Shown one piece after another: positions 9,356 through 17,493 of a DNA stretch of 17,493 bases. The notes below the pieces were generated by a model. The model did not search any database. It was given only the letters and a program-made list of their open reading frames with translations, and was not told the DNA's origin. Position 1 is the stretch's first letter; each line of letters starts with the position of its first letter. The DNA is from Spongospora subterranea (taxonomy: Eukaryota > Endomyxa > Phytomyxea > Plasmodiophorida > Plasmodiophoridae). Where the stretch lies: positions 1 through 17,493 of the forward strand of contig OUQQ01000254.1 of the NCBI GenBank assembly GCA_900404475.1. Reading direction: 5' to 3'. Position numbers and translations under genes: made by a program.

Positions 9356-9757
9356 ATGAACGACGAGGAGCTTCAACATGATGGACCAGAGGTCCCAGTG
9401 ACAGAGAATTCGGAGCAAGAGGCTTGAAGAGGGCAAGAGGCCCTACACATTTTGAGAAGTGAAATGTAGAGCATGAGGGTACAATTGGCCGCTATGATGA
9501 CCATGGTGAAGCAGCAATACCGTTGCTTGTGGAAGGGAGCACTCAGGAATCCCAGTTCACAGTTGAGGAAGGCTGGCGATATAAAGATGCCATACAAGTT
9601 ACAAGACGGAAAGGCTGCGAAAGGGCAGACCTTAGATCCTGACGGATGGCTGGAACACTTCGATCGGGTGTGCAAATTGGCAGATGGTCCCATATCTGAC
9701 GCTTTCAAATTGAGGGAGTTGTTTAATAATTTGGAGAGGTTGGGAAATCGCAACTGA
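9356..9757 (+). pseudogene. Gag-like retroelement fragment with two in-frame stops
   Basis: One frame runs from ATG at 9356 through an acidic start (MNDEELQHDGPEVPVTEN). It crosses TGA (9425-9427) and TAG (9467-9469), then continues through a Met/Gln-rich helix and YKLQDGKAAKGQTLDPDGWL to EHFDRVCKLADGPISDAFKL and RELFNNLE. A helical N-terminus, then a WLEHF-type motif and a KLRELFNNL helix, resembles the start of the capsid part of LTR-retroelement Gag. The frame ends at 9755-9757, where the sequence turns back on itself as an inverted copy. No zinc knuckle and no pol follow. The family assignment rests on pattern only. Confidence 0.5.
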
Positions 9758-9857
9758 GAGCGCCAACCCCCAAATCATTAAACAACTCCCTCAACTTGAA
9801 GGCGTCGGATATTGGGGCCATCTGCCTCCTCCAATTTGCACACCCGATCAAATTTGA
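9659..9857. repeat. Imperfect inverted repeat, arms ~90 bp, made of the gag-like segment
   Basis: The plus strand from 9659 (GATCGGGTGTGCAAATTGG onward to the Leu-rich helix codons) reappears as its reverse complement from 9857 back to about 9775. The copy shows a 9-base insertion (GGAGGAGGC region), one extra A and scattered substitutions. The arms run almost into each other, with a short loop near 9740-9765. The extra A shifts the frame in the second copy, so it is a decayed fragment too. The transcript would fold into a long hairpin. Confidence 0.75.
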
Positions 9858-10020
9858 ACGATTTTGATCGACGTTGACACATTCCAATGAATTTACGAAT
9901 CGAATCAGAATAAGGCTTCAGCAGAGAAACAATCTGATCCTTAACGTTGGTTCCGCCCTGATATGAAATCACAAACACCCAACAATGTTGATTATTCACC
10001 TGTTCTTCTGCTGCTATCGG

Positions 10021-10530
10021 TCAATGAGCAATCGTCATATCGCAAATCTCTCGGAAGAGATTCCCGAACTTGCACAGTTTTCGTTGGTGTGCAGAAACCT
10101 GGCACGAACAACCGTGAAGTTCAACAATCACATCTGGGAGAATGGTGAATTTTGAGGTGGATTGACTGAGATTCCCAAACTCCCCCTGAAGACACTTGTA
10201 TTGCAGTCGTGACACTCTTTCTGAAATTTCCAGCCAGACTTTGAACAAGATGGCGTCGCGTCGACAATGTAGGCAGAATTCGTTGCGTTCAATGAGCATA
10301 AGGCATGGTTCAAGTGCGAAACACCGCTTGCAATCGAAACACATGTAATGCTGCTCTCTTGAGGAACAACAGCCAATCTTCGGTGAAATAGGCAACAAAA
10401 TTGATAGCAACAAACAGCAATTTGAAGGAACAACTACAGGAAAATTTTCCACGGGTTGAGCTTCAGACTCAAATCTCTGAGATATATAGTCCCAATTGAT
10501 GATATAGACTTGCTCGGAAATGTCTGCCAT
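10021..10530 (-). CDS. Cys-rich hypothetical protein, 169 aa, possible zinc-binding segment
   Basis: An uninterrupted frame from ATG (10528-10530) to a stop at 10021-10023. The N-terminal third is ordinary (MADISEQVYIINWDYISQ), followed by a short hydrophobic stretch LLLSILLPI. Residues about 73-114 hold Cys pairs: CCSSREQHYMCFDCKRC, then a spacer, then FCLHC. This spacing could bind one or two zinc ions. A C-terminal part has HGCSC and KLCKFGNLF. No named zinc-finger class fits exactly. It lies about 620 bp below the end of the broken copy ending at 11152, in the same orientation. A 56-codon plus frame at 9985-10155 overlaps its 3' end, so which strand is coding is not settled. Confidence 0.4.
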   Translation of the reverse strand: MADISEQVYIINWDYISQRFESEAQPVENFPVVVPSNCCLLLSILLPISPKIGCCSSREQHYMCFDCKRCFALEPCLMLIERNEFCLHCRRDAILFKVWLEISERVSRLQYKCLQGEFGNLSQSTSKFTILPDVIVELHGCSCQVSAHQRKLCKFGNLFREICDMTIAH

Positions 10531-11151
10531 GAGTAGTTGGTGATGTTGGAATAATTCGGTTGATTACTTGTTATCATTGTCTCGGTAGACGAGTCTATGA
10601 ACTTATAACGCTTTTTTCAAACCGAACAAGGCCGGAATTCGGCGACGTTATGATTCCAGAAACAGCCGATAAATAGTTTCGCTAAACAAATATTTGAGTT
10701 GGAAGTGTCACGATATCTGGGTTTCAAAAGGTTATTAGCGATCACAGCCGTCAACTCACTGAATTTATTGCATCGCCCACGCCATCTCTTTGTGCACGAT
10801 CCAACGCCATCATCTGACTCGAAGAAGCAATCAACCGGCCCAGGTTACAGTAAATGGCAGCGATAAAACCGTTTTCTGTACCGCAGCTGCGATTACAAAA
10901 CCCTCGAGCATTCCCACCATCAACTATGCGCGATTCAAAGCAATTTCACCCCAAACCATTTATGCAATTTCCTCAACCAATAAAATGTGGCATGAAAGAT
11001 GGGGATATCTGAGTTTTGTATGTGTATTGTGAGCGATACTGTTTGGGGATTGAGTATATTCGTATTGGGTTCGTCAATTGTCAATGAATTTTTCAATTGA
11101 TTGGTCTTTAGCTTCTTGGCTGATCTCCAATCGTTCTTAGTGATTTGCTGA
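10531..11151. other. Spacer below the broken copy, duplicated at 15430-16166
   Basis: No gene seen. Several blocks match the spacer below the edge member in the same order: ATCATTGTCT (10575 and 15460 regions), GTCACGATAT (about 10708 and 15548), GTAAATGGCAGCGAT against GTAAATGGTAGCGAT (about 10851 and 15885), and CACCATCA followed by GCGATT. This shows that the duplicated unit included at least 0.5 kb of 3' flank. Confidence 0.65.
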
Positions 11152-12335
11152 TTACGATTTCTGGTTTCCAACGGCATTATCCCGAGATGCTGCAAATCTG
11201 TCTGCAAAGTCTGTCCTAACAAGAGACAAGTGTTGATATAGAGACGTTCTAACAGATTCATTTCTGTTCAAGTGACGCTTGGATCATCCTGTTCATAACA
11301 TGCCATTCTGTCCAGAATATCCAGCTTCAAGCAAATTCCAAAGTCCTTCTCATTTACTGAGATTTTATTAACTTTTATTTTTCTGGGGCTAGGGCAAATG
11401 ATCATTATTGCCTGTACCATTGCCCGAAAAATAACCCACGTTCCGAATTTCGTTCAAGGTTGATTCTATATTTCGAGTTTAGCTAGCGTCAGTGTGCGAC
11501 CTCAACCGGAAAGATGATAGGCAATTTGATTGATTGAAGAGTATTTCACCTGTCGACATCGGAACCACTTGAACCAGGTGTTTTGAATCTCGGGAAATAG
11601 AAATAAACTCCATTCTGCACTGTAATCAGAAAAAGGTCACATGATTCACATTTGCCAGGCGATGACATCACGCCAGGGATACCGCCCGATGTTCGATCGC
11701 TCTGGTTCGTCAAACAAGCGACCATTTGGGGAATCGACTTGCCGTTAACTGGCAATCTGGTTAATTCGCCAGGATTTGACTCCCTGCAAGAAAAGCGCAC
11801 ATAGAGCAGTACCAGGTTCATGAATCCAATGATGAGATACAAAAATTTGAATTGCCCAGTCTTCTTTGCCTTGTTTCCCCTTTTTGCGTCGAGGAGAACC
11901 AGTTTTTTGCTGGGTTTCGAAACATATCACGTATTGCTCTATTGACAGGAGTTAAACTCAAAAAAGGGGAACCGCTCGAGGTCTGAGCTGTTTCGAGTCA
12001 TCCAATGAAGTTGGGCAATTGATTCGTAAGTCTGTAGACACTCTGATTGATTCGACAGAGCTTCACCTCCTGGAAAAGCACTGAAATGAAGCAGTGCCAG
12101 GTGCCTGACTTTAGAACTTGAACTGCACTGGCTGCGATGTAATCATGAAGGAATTCACAAAAATCATACTCAGTACTACTTATCTGTGCAAATGACTCCA
12201 CAGATATTCCATGAAAACTCACATCCAGCTGTGGCAGGGTCTTGACCCTGAAGAATTTAGAGCTGGAACTGCTCAGATTTCGTTGTTGCCAGGATTAATG
12301 GACTTCCCCTATAGGTATTTAAAAGAATGTTGTTT
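11152..12335 (-). pseudogene. Broken member of the secreted core family, core mostly deleted
   Basis: Read on the minus strand with frame changes, this copy starts near 12335 with sequence matching the post-signal module of the 936-aa protein. Shared bases include TCCTGGCAA and CCAGCTCTA. It continues with a decayed APGT-type module at about 12110, an LSNQSEC-type motif, then DRTSGGIPGVMSSPGK (about 11665-11712), and an IES...NRNVGY-type motif at about 11440-11480. It then jumps almost at once to the core's end, KDFGICLKLDIL (about 11300-11340) and TSLYQHLSLV, stopping at 11152-11154. The signal peptide and nearly all of the core, including YHHP and LFWNAS, are missing. Stops and frameshifts elsewhere confirm it is dead. 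Confidence 0.7.
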
Positions 12336-12630
12336 GAAAGCGATCAACAAGTTCCGAATATCGGGCATGGCGTAGTCTTTGGAAACTTATGTGAAGGGAG
12401 AGAATCAGCAACGACGCCATCTTCTCTTCTGCACAACAAGTCGACACAATGAACCGATTTAGGAGGAAACACGGCAGTTAGTTTGATCACGTTTATTTGA
12501 TCAGTATACTGTTCGGCCCAATAGTTGTATTGGTGTCAAGATCAGTGTCGCAGTTAATTTATCCTTTTGTGATTTTTTTCATTGGTCTCCGATCGGCCTG
12601 ATTTCAGTTGATACATACGACATTGTTGAA
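12336..12630. other. Short spacer between the two broken copies
   Basis: About 300 bp with no gene. It contains a TCTCCGATCGGCCTGAT stretch (about 12585-12602) resembling TCTCCGTTGGACTCC near 16150 below the edge member, so it is probably the remains of the same 3' flank. No signal-peptide sequence for the next broken copy is visible here. Confidence 0.4.
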
Positions 12631-13978
12631 TCATAAGATAGTATCACCATCCGTGAACAGTTTATCGGCAATGTCCTTCAGAACAAGAGACAGATGTCGA
12701 TTGAGACACGTTCCAATAGATTCTTCCCTTTTCCAGTGACGTTGAAATCCTCTTGGCCGACGCTCATCAGCACTAGCAGTGCAGGTTTCTGGTAGGCGTG
12801 GAGAAGCTACCTCGATCGGGGCAACCTGTTTTTCAATTCGCAACATGCCATTATATCCGAATATGATTCGTCGAGCAATTCGTATTTTCCTTCCCATTGG
12901 CTCTATGCAGGTCTAACAGCTTCACAGATGCATTCCAGAACAGCCTCAAAAATAGGATGATGATAACCAAATGAATGTGCAGATCGAGTACAATCAAATT
13001 GAACAATCGACATTGCCGCCAGAATGTTTTGGCTCCACAATGCGAGACCATTACGTTGAGATTGCTGGGGCAACGAGATTGAAGTTTTTTTTCTCGGGTG
13101 TCTGAAGAGCGTGTTCGAGAAATTATGTCAACTTCTTATCCTCATGATCCAAGCTGACGCCTGAGAAACGGTTGTTTGGAAGTCAATTCAAGGGCGAAAA
13201 CAACAGCACTGCGGATGGCGCCCCATTCCTTGTTCGGTGCCTGGGTTACCATTTGCTGTTGACAAAAATTTCAAGGTCAAAGAGTGGTGCTTCCAAAACC
13301 ATTCTGCCGAAATCGACTGAACGAAGAAATTTGATTCTTGCCAACTAAAAGCAATTGTCAAAGGTGAGCGCATCTTGTTTATACGAGGAATTTGCGACTT
13401 TTTTTGCGACTTTTCCATCAAACTTTGAATACCCTGACTTTTGTTTGGCCCAGGCATGACATCTTTGAAAGCCTTGGTTGTCCAGAATGCAGCCCACGCT
13501 GTGATTATCGTTAACGGTGTGATCTATATTTCGAGTTGAGCATTCGGCTTGCGACCATGGAGTGGACGGTAATTGTTCAATGGGTTGATTCGAGAGAACT
13601 GCATCTGCCGACAATGCAAAGGTCTCGGGGACTGAAACCCTATCGGGTCCAGGAGAACAATTGACGACAGCGATTCCGCTTGAGGTTGGTTCAATGTTTC
13701 CATTTGAACAAGCACCATCTTGTGATGATGAACTTTTCGTAATTCTCTGCTTGATCCGACAAAATCCCATTTTCTGAAGAACCTCTATCAACATGTTAAC
13801 TCTCGGGAAATAGGACATGAACTGCTCGGTCTTCTACGATGTCCGGCCGGCAAATGTTGCAAATCTCTTTGTCGACAGAAAATAAATTGACGAAGGGGAT
13901 TTCACAACAGATTTGAGGGGTGTCTTCAGTCGAGTGGACATGAGATGACAGAATGAACAAAAAGAGATACCTGATGAC
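12631..13978 (-). pseudogene. Broken member of the secreted core family with lost start codon
   Basis: The signal-peptide codons are intact (IRYLFLFILSSHVHS, about 13931-13975), but the ATG of the intact member is GTC here (13976-13978). The only nearby ATG (13978-13980) is out of frame. Downstream modules read LSNQPIEQLPSTPWSQAECS and NIDHTVNDNHSVG. The core is split by frame changes: EAPLFDLEIFVNSK around 13260-13300, then an abrupt frame change to APNKEWGAIRSAVV. LVIIILFLRLFWNASVKLLDLH follows at about 12915-12985 with shifts before it, and NCSTNHI replaces NCLKxHIL. A tail GTCLNRHLSLVLKDIADKL ends at a stop (12631-12633). It is one core long, unlike the two-core intact member. Confidence 0.8.
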
Positions 13979-15429
13979 ATTGGATTGGTCAATCGCAAAT
14001 TAAAGCGTTTGAGGTCCCTTGAAGTGCGTTATTGTTCCGATTTTCGACCCCAGCGATGTTGTTAATGCCGACAGCGGCATAGCAGGCCCGACATCACTTC
14101 CAGCGACCTAAATTTGGACTTAAGAAGTCTATGTCTTGAGTGGGCAATACTGTCCTTCTTGTGGCCGATATGTGTTATCGATATATATATCTCATTCATA
14201 GGGCAACCCCCCCCCCCTTAACCGGTCATGTTGTACTGAAACAAATAATGACTAGTAGTAGTTGAATAACTGTTACAGAAGAGTTATTGTTACTGAACTG
14301 GTACAGTAGTTACGATAACAAGGAACCAGCCCACTCATGCGGGTAATCTGAATATCATCACATAGTCTGTCACTGCATATGGTGCACTGAATGGCACATC
14401 CGCGTAATGTAACTGAGAGTTTCCCCCATTCTGTTGTTAGTTGGATTTAACGAGGAAGACGTGCGCTTGGTTTGTTCTAAAGACGCGCGGGTTGGTTCGA
14501 CATCCATAAAGGCTAGAGCGGTCCACAAGAGGATTCTCTATGGACGACGAGGCAAACGATGACCAAGTGGCAACCGCAACAGTACGAGCCACTTTTGATA
14601 ATGGAAAAGACTGCTGCCTAACAGACTCTGGGTAGACGCCGGTTAGATGCCAACGTGAATTTGTCGAATTACAAAGTATTCGAAGCGCATAACTTTGATC
14701 CAACGCCGTCTAAGCGAGATGCGCATTGAGCGAAACAAATAGACAACTGAGCGCAAAGGTTCTGCAGCAAAATTTTCCATTTTGCCGATTTGACGCCAGC
14801 AAACTGTCGGTGCACAACGATTCACTCTGTTCAATGGATCAACTTAACGGGGCTACTGTATATTTTGACCCGATTTTCTACTCCCAGATTCGTGTTTTGT
14901 GCAGGCTAGAACAGAACAGATTTTTCAATTTACGGGTCATACAGTGCAGCAACTCATGTGTTATTTGACAACCGATATTGAGAAGTTTTGAGATGTTGGG
15001 GAGAAATCTGTCACAATCAGCGCAGAAGTTCAACGCCGCCTGAACATAGATGTTTGTTCTCGCGAACGCATTTGATGAGAGATTGAGGTCGTGAAATTCT
15101 TGACAAATTATCAGGATGTCAACAAGGTGACGTCGCCGGACTACCGGTATTGTAGACATACTCCTTTGCTTGCACTGTGCGAACCGTTTGGTGGAATGGG
15201 GGAATCACAGCCCAATTACAATCCACATACAGTTATCTGTCGCTCTTCTGAATATTCGAGCTGATAATCGACGAATGACGCAAAGCAATACCAAAAGGAA
15301 CCTGTAAATGGGGAAGACAAACTGCACGAGAAACCCAAGATCCAATTTTTGATAGATTGAAATCCCAGTCCATTATCATGCAGGAACGGAGTTCACAAAA
15401 AAAAGGAGTCGGTTTTTCTGGAAGACCTA
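13979..15429. other. 1.45 kb spacer with no recognised gene
   Basis: The first 160 bp match the 5' flank of the intact member in pieces. Minus frames 14437-14703, 14878-15159 (93 aa, with a CADC pair and LLHC) and 15233-15460 show no domain I can name. The last two hold an IMDWDF motif and Cys pairs that faintly recall IINWDY and the Cys pairs of the 10021-10530 protein. They may be its decayed counterpart in the duplicated block, but this is weak. Confidence 0.35.
14207..14217. repeat. C11 homopolymer beside a short AT dinucleotide run
   Basis: Eleven C residues shortly after ATATATATAT (about 14181-14190). A low-complexity site prone to length error in sequencing. Confidence 0.9.
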
Positions 15430-16166
15430 CCAAGATTAGTTTGGGATGTGCGTTCATCAATCATTGTCTATAAACTGAAACTGCTGATAAAACCTAAGAA
15501 GGCCGACAGCCTGAATGAAAAGTCATAGTTGTATTCGTTTGAATTTGTCACGATATTGGACGTCCACTCCTTGTTATCGATTACGCAGTCGACTCAGGGA
15601 ATGCTTTTATTGCTCAATGGAACTCATAGTCTTTAGTTATCTACATTTAATCTCGACAATAAACCAGATTTGTGGAATGGGCAGCGAACAATAGGGCCGC
15701 TGAAGATTCCTTTATACTTGCAGCTCTGAAGCATTTTGCTGGATAAGCCGAATCGTTCCGCTGCTGATGTCGAAAAATTCAAAAGGTATTCATAACTTTG
15801 GACGTGAAAATCCGACACAACGATTATTGCCATGGAATATTCTGATTGCGAATACGGAAATCAATAAACAGAGCCACTGCTGCAGTAAATGGTAGCGATT
15901 AAGGTTGAGATTGACACGACGACCGGAAGGTTCTCATTGACATTCTCAGCATATTCACCATCATCTGTGAGCGATTGTACTGTGCGCCATTTTATATCTC
16001 AAACCATTGATTGCTTCTAAGGGCACAATGAGAAAGAGGAATGACAAAGTGACGCCAACCTGAACTGGTATATGGATTAAGATGGATGAGGCTCGGAGAT
16101 TCAGTTATATATGTGTTGAAATGAAATTCTCATTTATTGATCCTGTTATTCTCCGTTGGACTCCAA
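15430..16166. other. Spacer below the edge member, duplicated at 10531-11151
   Basis: No gene recognised. It matches the spacer below the broken copy ending at 11152 in several ordered blocks, including GTCACGATAT and GTAAATGGTAGCGAT, and a CACCATCA block near 15957. The plus frame 16137-16340 is a shadow of the minus-strand gene end. Confidence 0.6.
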
Positions 16167-17493
16167 TCAGTCTGGGCACCACTGATTTGTCATGAAACAT
16201 TGTTGCTTGTAACGGCAAATCCTAGAAATGTTACGCAGAGTGAAAATCAGGTGGAAATGCAGAGACGTTCTAATAGATTCCTCTGGGTTCCGGTGAGACT
16301 GGCGTTTTATCAGTCCATTGCTAGATGCAAATCTTCCTAGAATATGAAACTTCAAGCAATTCATCTGGTGGTCTCTCTCGGCTTTCTCACTCTCGACTGT
16401 CTGATTCTCGACTTCATACAGTTCTAGCAGTTTCAAAGATGCATTCCAGAACAACTTCAACAGAGGACGATGATAAGCATATGAAAATGCAGATCGAAAA
16501 ACAATCGACATTGTCGCCAAAATTAGGGCTACTCGATCCGAGAAACCTTTTTGAAAATCCTGGGGTGGTGAACGTAAAAGAAATTTCACCTGTTCCCGAC
16601 TAAGCAATTGAAATTCGAAATATGAATTCAAGTTCTCATCATTATGGTTCAACATAAATTCCGAAATATGCAATGGCTGAGTTTTTAGCAGGTATTCATT
16701 GTCTGGAAGGAAACGATTGTTTGAATGAAGGAATTTGGACAAGTAGACTGAGACCGCACTTCGGACGTCATCCCAATTTTGATTGGGTGTCTGATTGTCC
16801 TCGTTGTGGAAGAAACCCTCATAATCAGTGATTGGGGCTTCCGGCATGATGTCTTTGTCTACACGAAGGAATTTCGGTGCTGGCCATTCAAAAACAGAGG
16901 TTAAGATTGAGCATTCGTCCTGCAACCTGCTACTTGACATTTGAACAGCGTTGCGTTTTTTTGAGCCAGGTACAATATCGTCAGAGCCATTATTGTTTTC
17001 CGGCAGGCAACCCACCTTGCGATGAACGTTTAAGGGGTGATCGCTCATTCGAGATGAGCAAGGGCCTGTTTGCGACCAAGTACTAGTCGCTTGACTCTCA
17101 GGAAAATGAACTTGAGATGGCCTTTGTTCAAGGTAAACTGACCGAAAAGTCTCACATGTTTCACTGTTCTCATCAAACAAACTGACGACAGGGAGACCAC
17201 TTGACGAATAATCGCTGTTTAAAGACGGATAAGCAACAACTTGTGAGAATGGATTCGTAGTTAGTTGGCACCCAGGTGGCCTCGCCAGAGTTCCAATCCC
17301 GGAACCAAAGCTCAACAACTTAAACGACGAAGTACCGGGTGCTTGACTCTCGGGATTTGAACCTTGAAATGGAGATTCCTCACTTTGACCGCTGCTTCGA
17401 GTCGCAGATGCACCAAGTTGTGAAAATGCAACAACTTGTGAGAATGGATTCGTAGTTAGTTGGCACCCAGGTGGCCTCGCCAGAGTTCCAATC
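16167..17493 (-). CDS. Secreted core family member, one core seen, 5' end beyond the window
   Basis: The frame is open from the right edge to a stop at 16167-16169; an ATG-like start inside is not the true start, as homology continues upstream to the edge. From the edge come IGTLARPPGCQLTTNPFSQV modules (twice), then NSDYSSSGLPVVSL and CETFRSVY. Next are a TWSQTG to VGCLPENN module and a core starting EWPAPKFLR. The core holds EAPITDYEGFF, DDVRSAVSVYL, LATMSIVFRS, YHRPLLKLFWNASL and MNCLKFHIL. YHHP is YHRP here, and the loop between LLELY and NCLK is longer and acidic. The tail ends QQCFMTNQWCPD, unlike the intact member. The signal peptide would lie outside the window. The frame is intact, so this may be a functional gene. 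Confidence 0.75.
   Translation of the reverse strand, partial: IGTLARPPGCQLTTNPFSQVVAFSQLGASATRSSGQSEESPFQGSNPESQAPGTSSFKLLSFGSGIGTLARPPGCQLTTNPFSQVVAYPSLNSDYSSSGLPVVSLFDENSETCETFRSVYLEQRPSQVHFPESQATSTWSQTGPCSSRMSDHPLNVHRKVGCLPENNNGSDDIVPGSKKRNAVQMSSSRLQDECSILTSVFEWPAPKFLRVDKDIMPEAPITDYEGFFHNEDNQTPNQNWDDVRSAVSVYLSKFLHSNNRFLPDNEYLLKTQPLHISEFMLNHNDENLNSYFEFQLLSREQVKFLLRSPPQDFQKGFSDRVALILATMSIVFRSAFSYAYHRPLLKLFWNASLKLLELYEVENQTVESEKAERDHQMNCLKFHILGRFASSNGLIKRQSHRNPEESIRTSLHFHLIFTLRNISRICRYKQQCFMTNQWCPD
17233..17298. repeat. 66-bp direct repeat, copy 1 (195-bp, 65-codon period)
   Basis: Identical to 17428-17493 over all 66 bases visible. The 195-bp offset is exactly 65 codons, so the coding frame is kept. 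It encodes the IGTLARPPGCQLTTN to SQVVA module. Confidence 0.92.
17428..17493. repeat. 66-bp direct repeat, copy 2, running off the edge
   Basis: Second copy of 17233-17298. It reaches the window end, so the true repeat may be longer and there may be more units upstream of the gene. Confidence 0.92.

Noticed and set aside
14240..14330. Cluster of GTTACTG/GTTAC/AGTAAC-like words as a regulatory array or LTR
   Set aside because: The words are irregularly spaced and partly degenerate; no period or second copy in the window.
16137..16603. Plus-strand frames below and inside the edge gene
   Set aside because: They are antisense shadows of the conserved core on the minus strand.

Overview
This window looks like eukaryotic nuclear DNA, most likely from an oomycete (Peronosporomycete) or a similar filamentous eukaryote. 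Three things point there. A phosphatase gene is split by short GT-AG introns, one of only 50 nt with a CTAAC branch-like motif. A decayed Ty3/gypsy polymerase region ends in a chromodomain of the type common in oomycete elements. A FLYWCH/MULE-like transposon fragment is also present. There is no operon layout and no bacterial-type gene density. The genus is not determined; a biotrophic pathogen would fit the secreted family below, but that is inference.

Left part (1-1300): a small basic protein gene on the minus strand (148-486) lies head to head with a spliced plus-strand gene for a Siw14-like atypical dual-specificity phosphatase (coding part recognised from about 541 to 1299). Positions 1300-5560 are a transposon graveyard. 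They hold a degenerate Ty3/gypsy integrase (about 2500-3372) and an open chromodomain tail (3321-3635). Next come 1.4 kb in which I recognise nothing, then a FLYWCH-like fragment present twice as a 215-bp direct repeat around the only N of the window (5344), probably an assembly join.

Right part (5765-17493): a minus-strand array of an unrecognised secreted-protein family. The intact member (5765-8575, 936 aa) has a signal peptide, low-complexity Ser/Pro/Asn modules, and two copies of a roughly 210-residue core with the hallmarks YHHP, LFWNAS and NCLK. Two broken members (11152-about 12335 and 12631-13978) and a 5'-truncated member running off the right edge (16167-17493) share the same parts. 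The spacer below one broken member resembles the spacer below the edge member, and the upstream regions of two members also resemble each other. The array therefore seems to have grown by tandem duplication of gene plus flanks, followed by decay. A gag-like retroelement fragment (9356-9757) with an inverted partial copy, and a Cys-rich minus-strand ORF (10021-10530), sit between the intact member and the others.

The best candidate for something undescribed is the secreted core family. It has a helical core I cannot place in any family, internal duplication within one protein, a conserved N-glycosylation sequon in the most conserved motif, and visible birth-and-death evolution in one 12-kb stretch.
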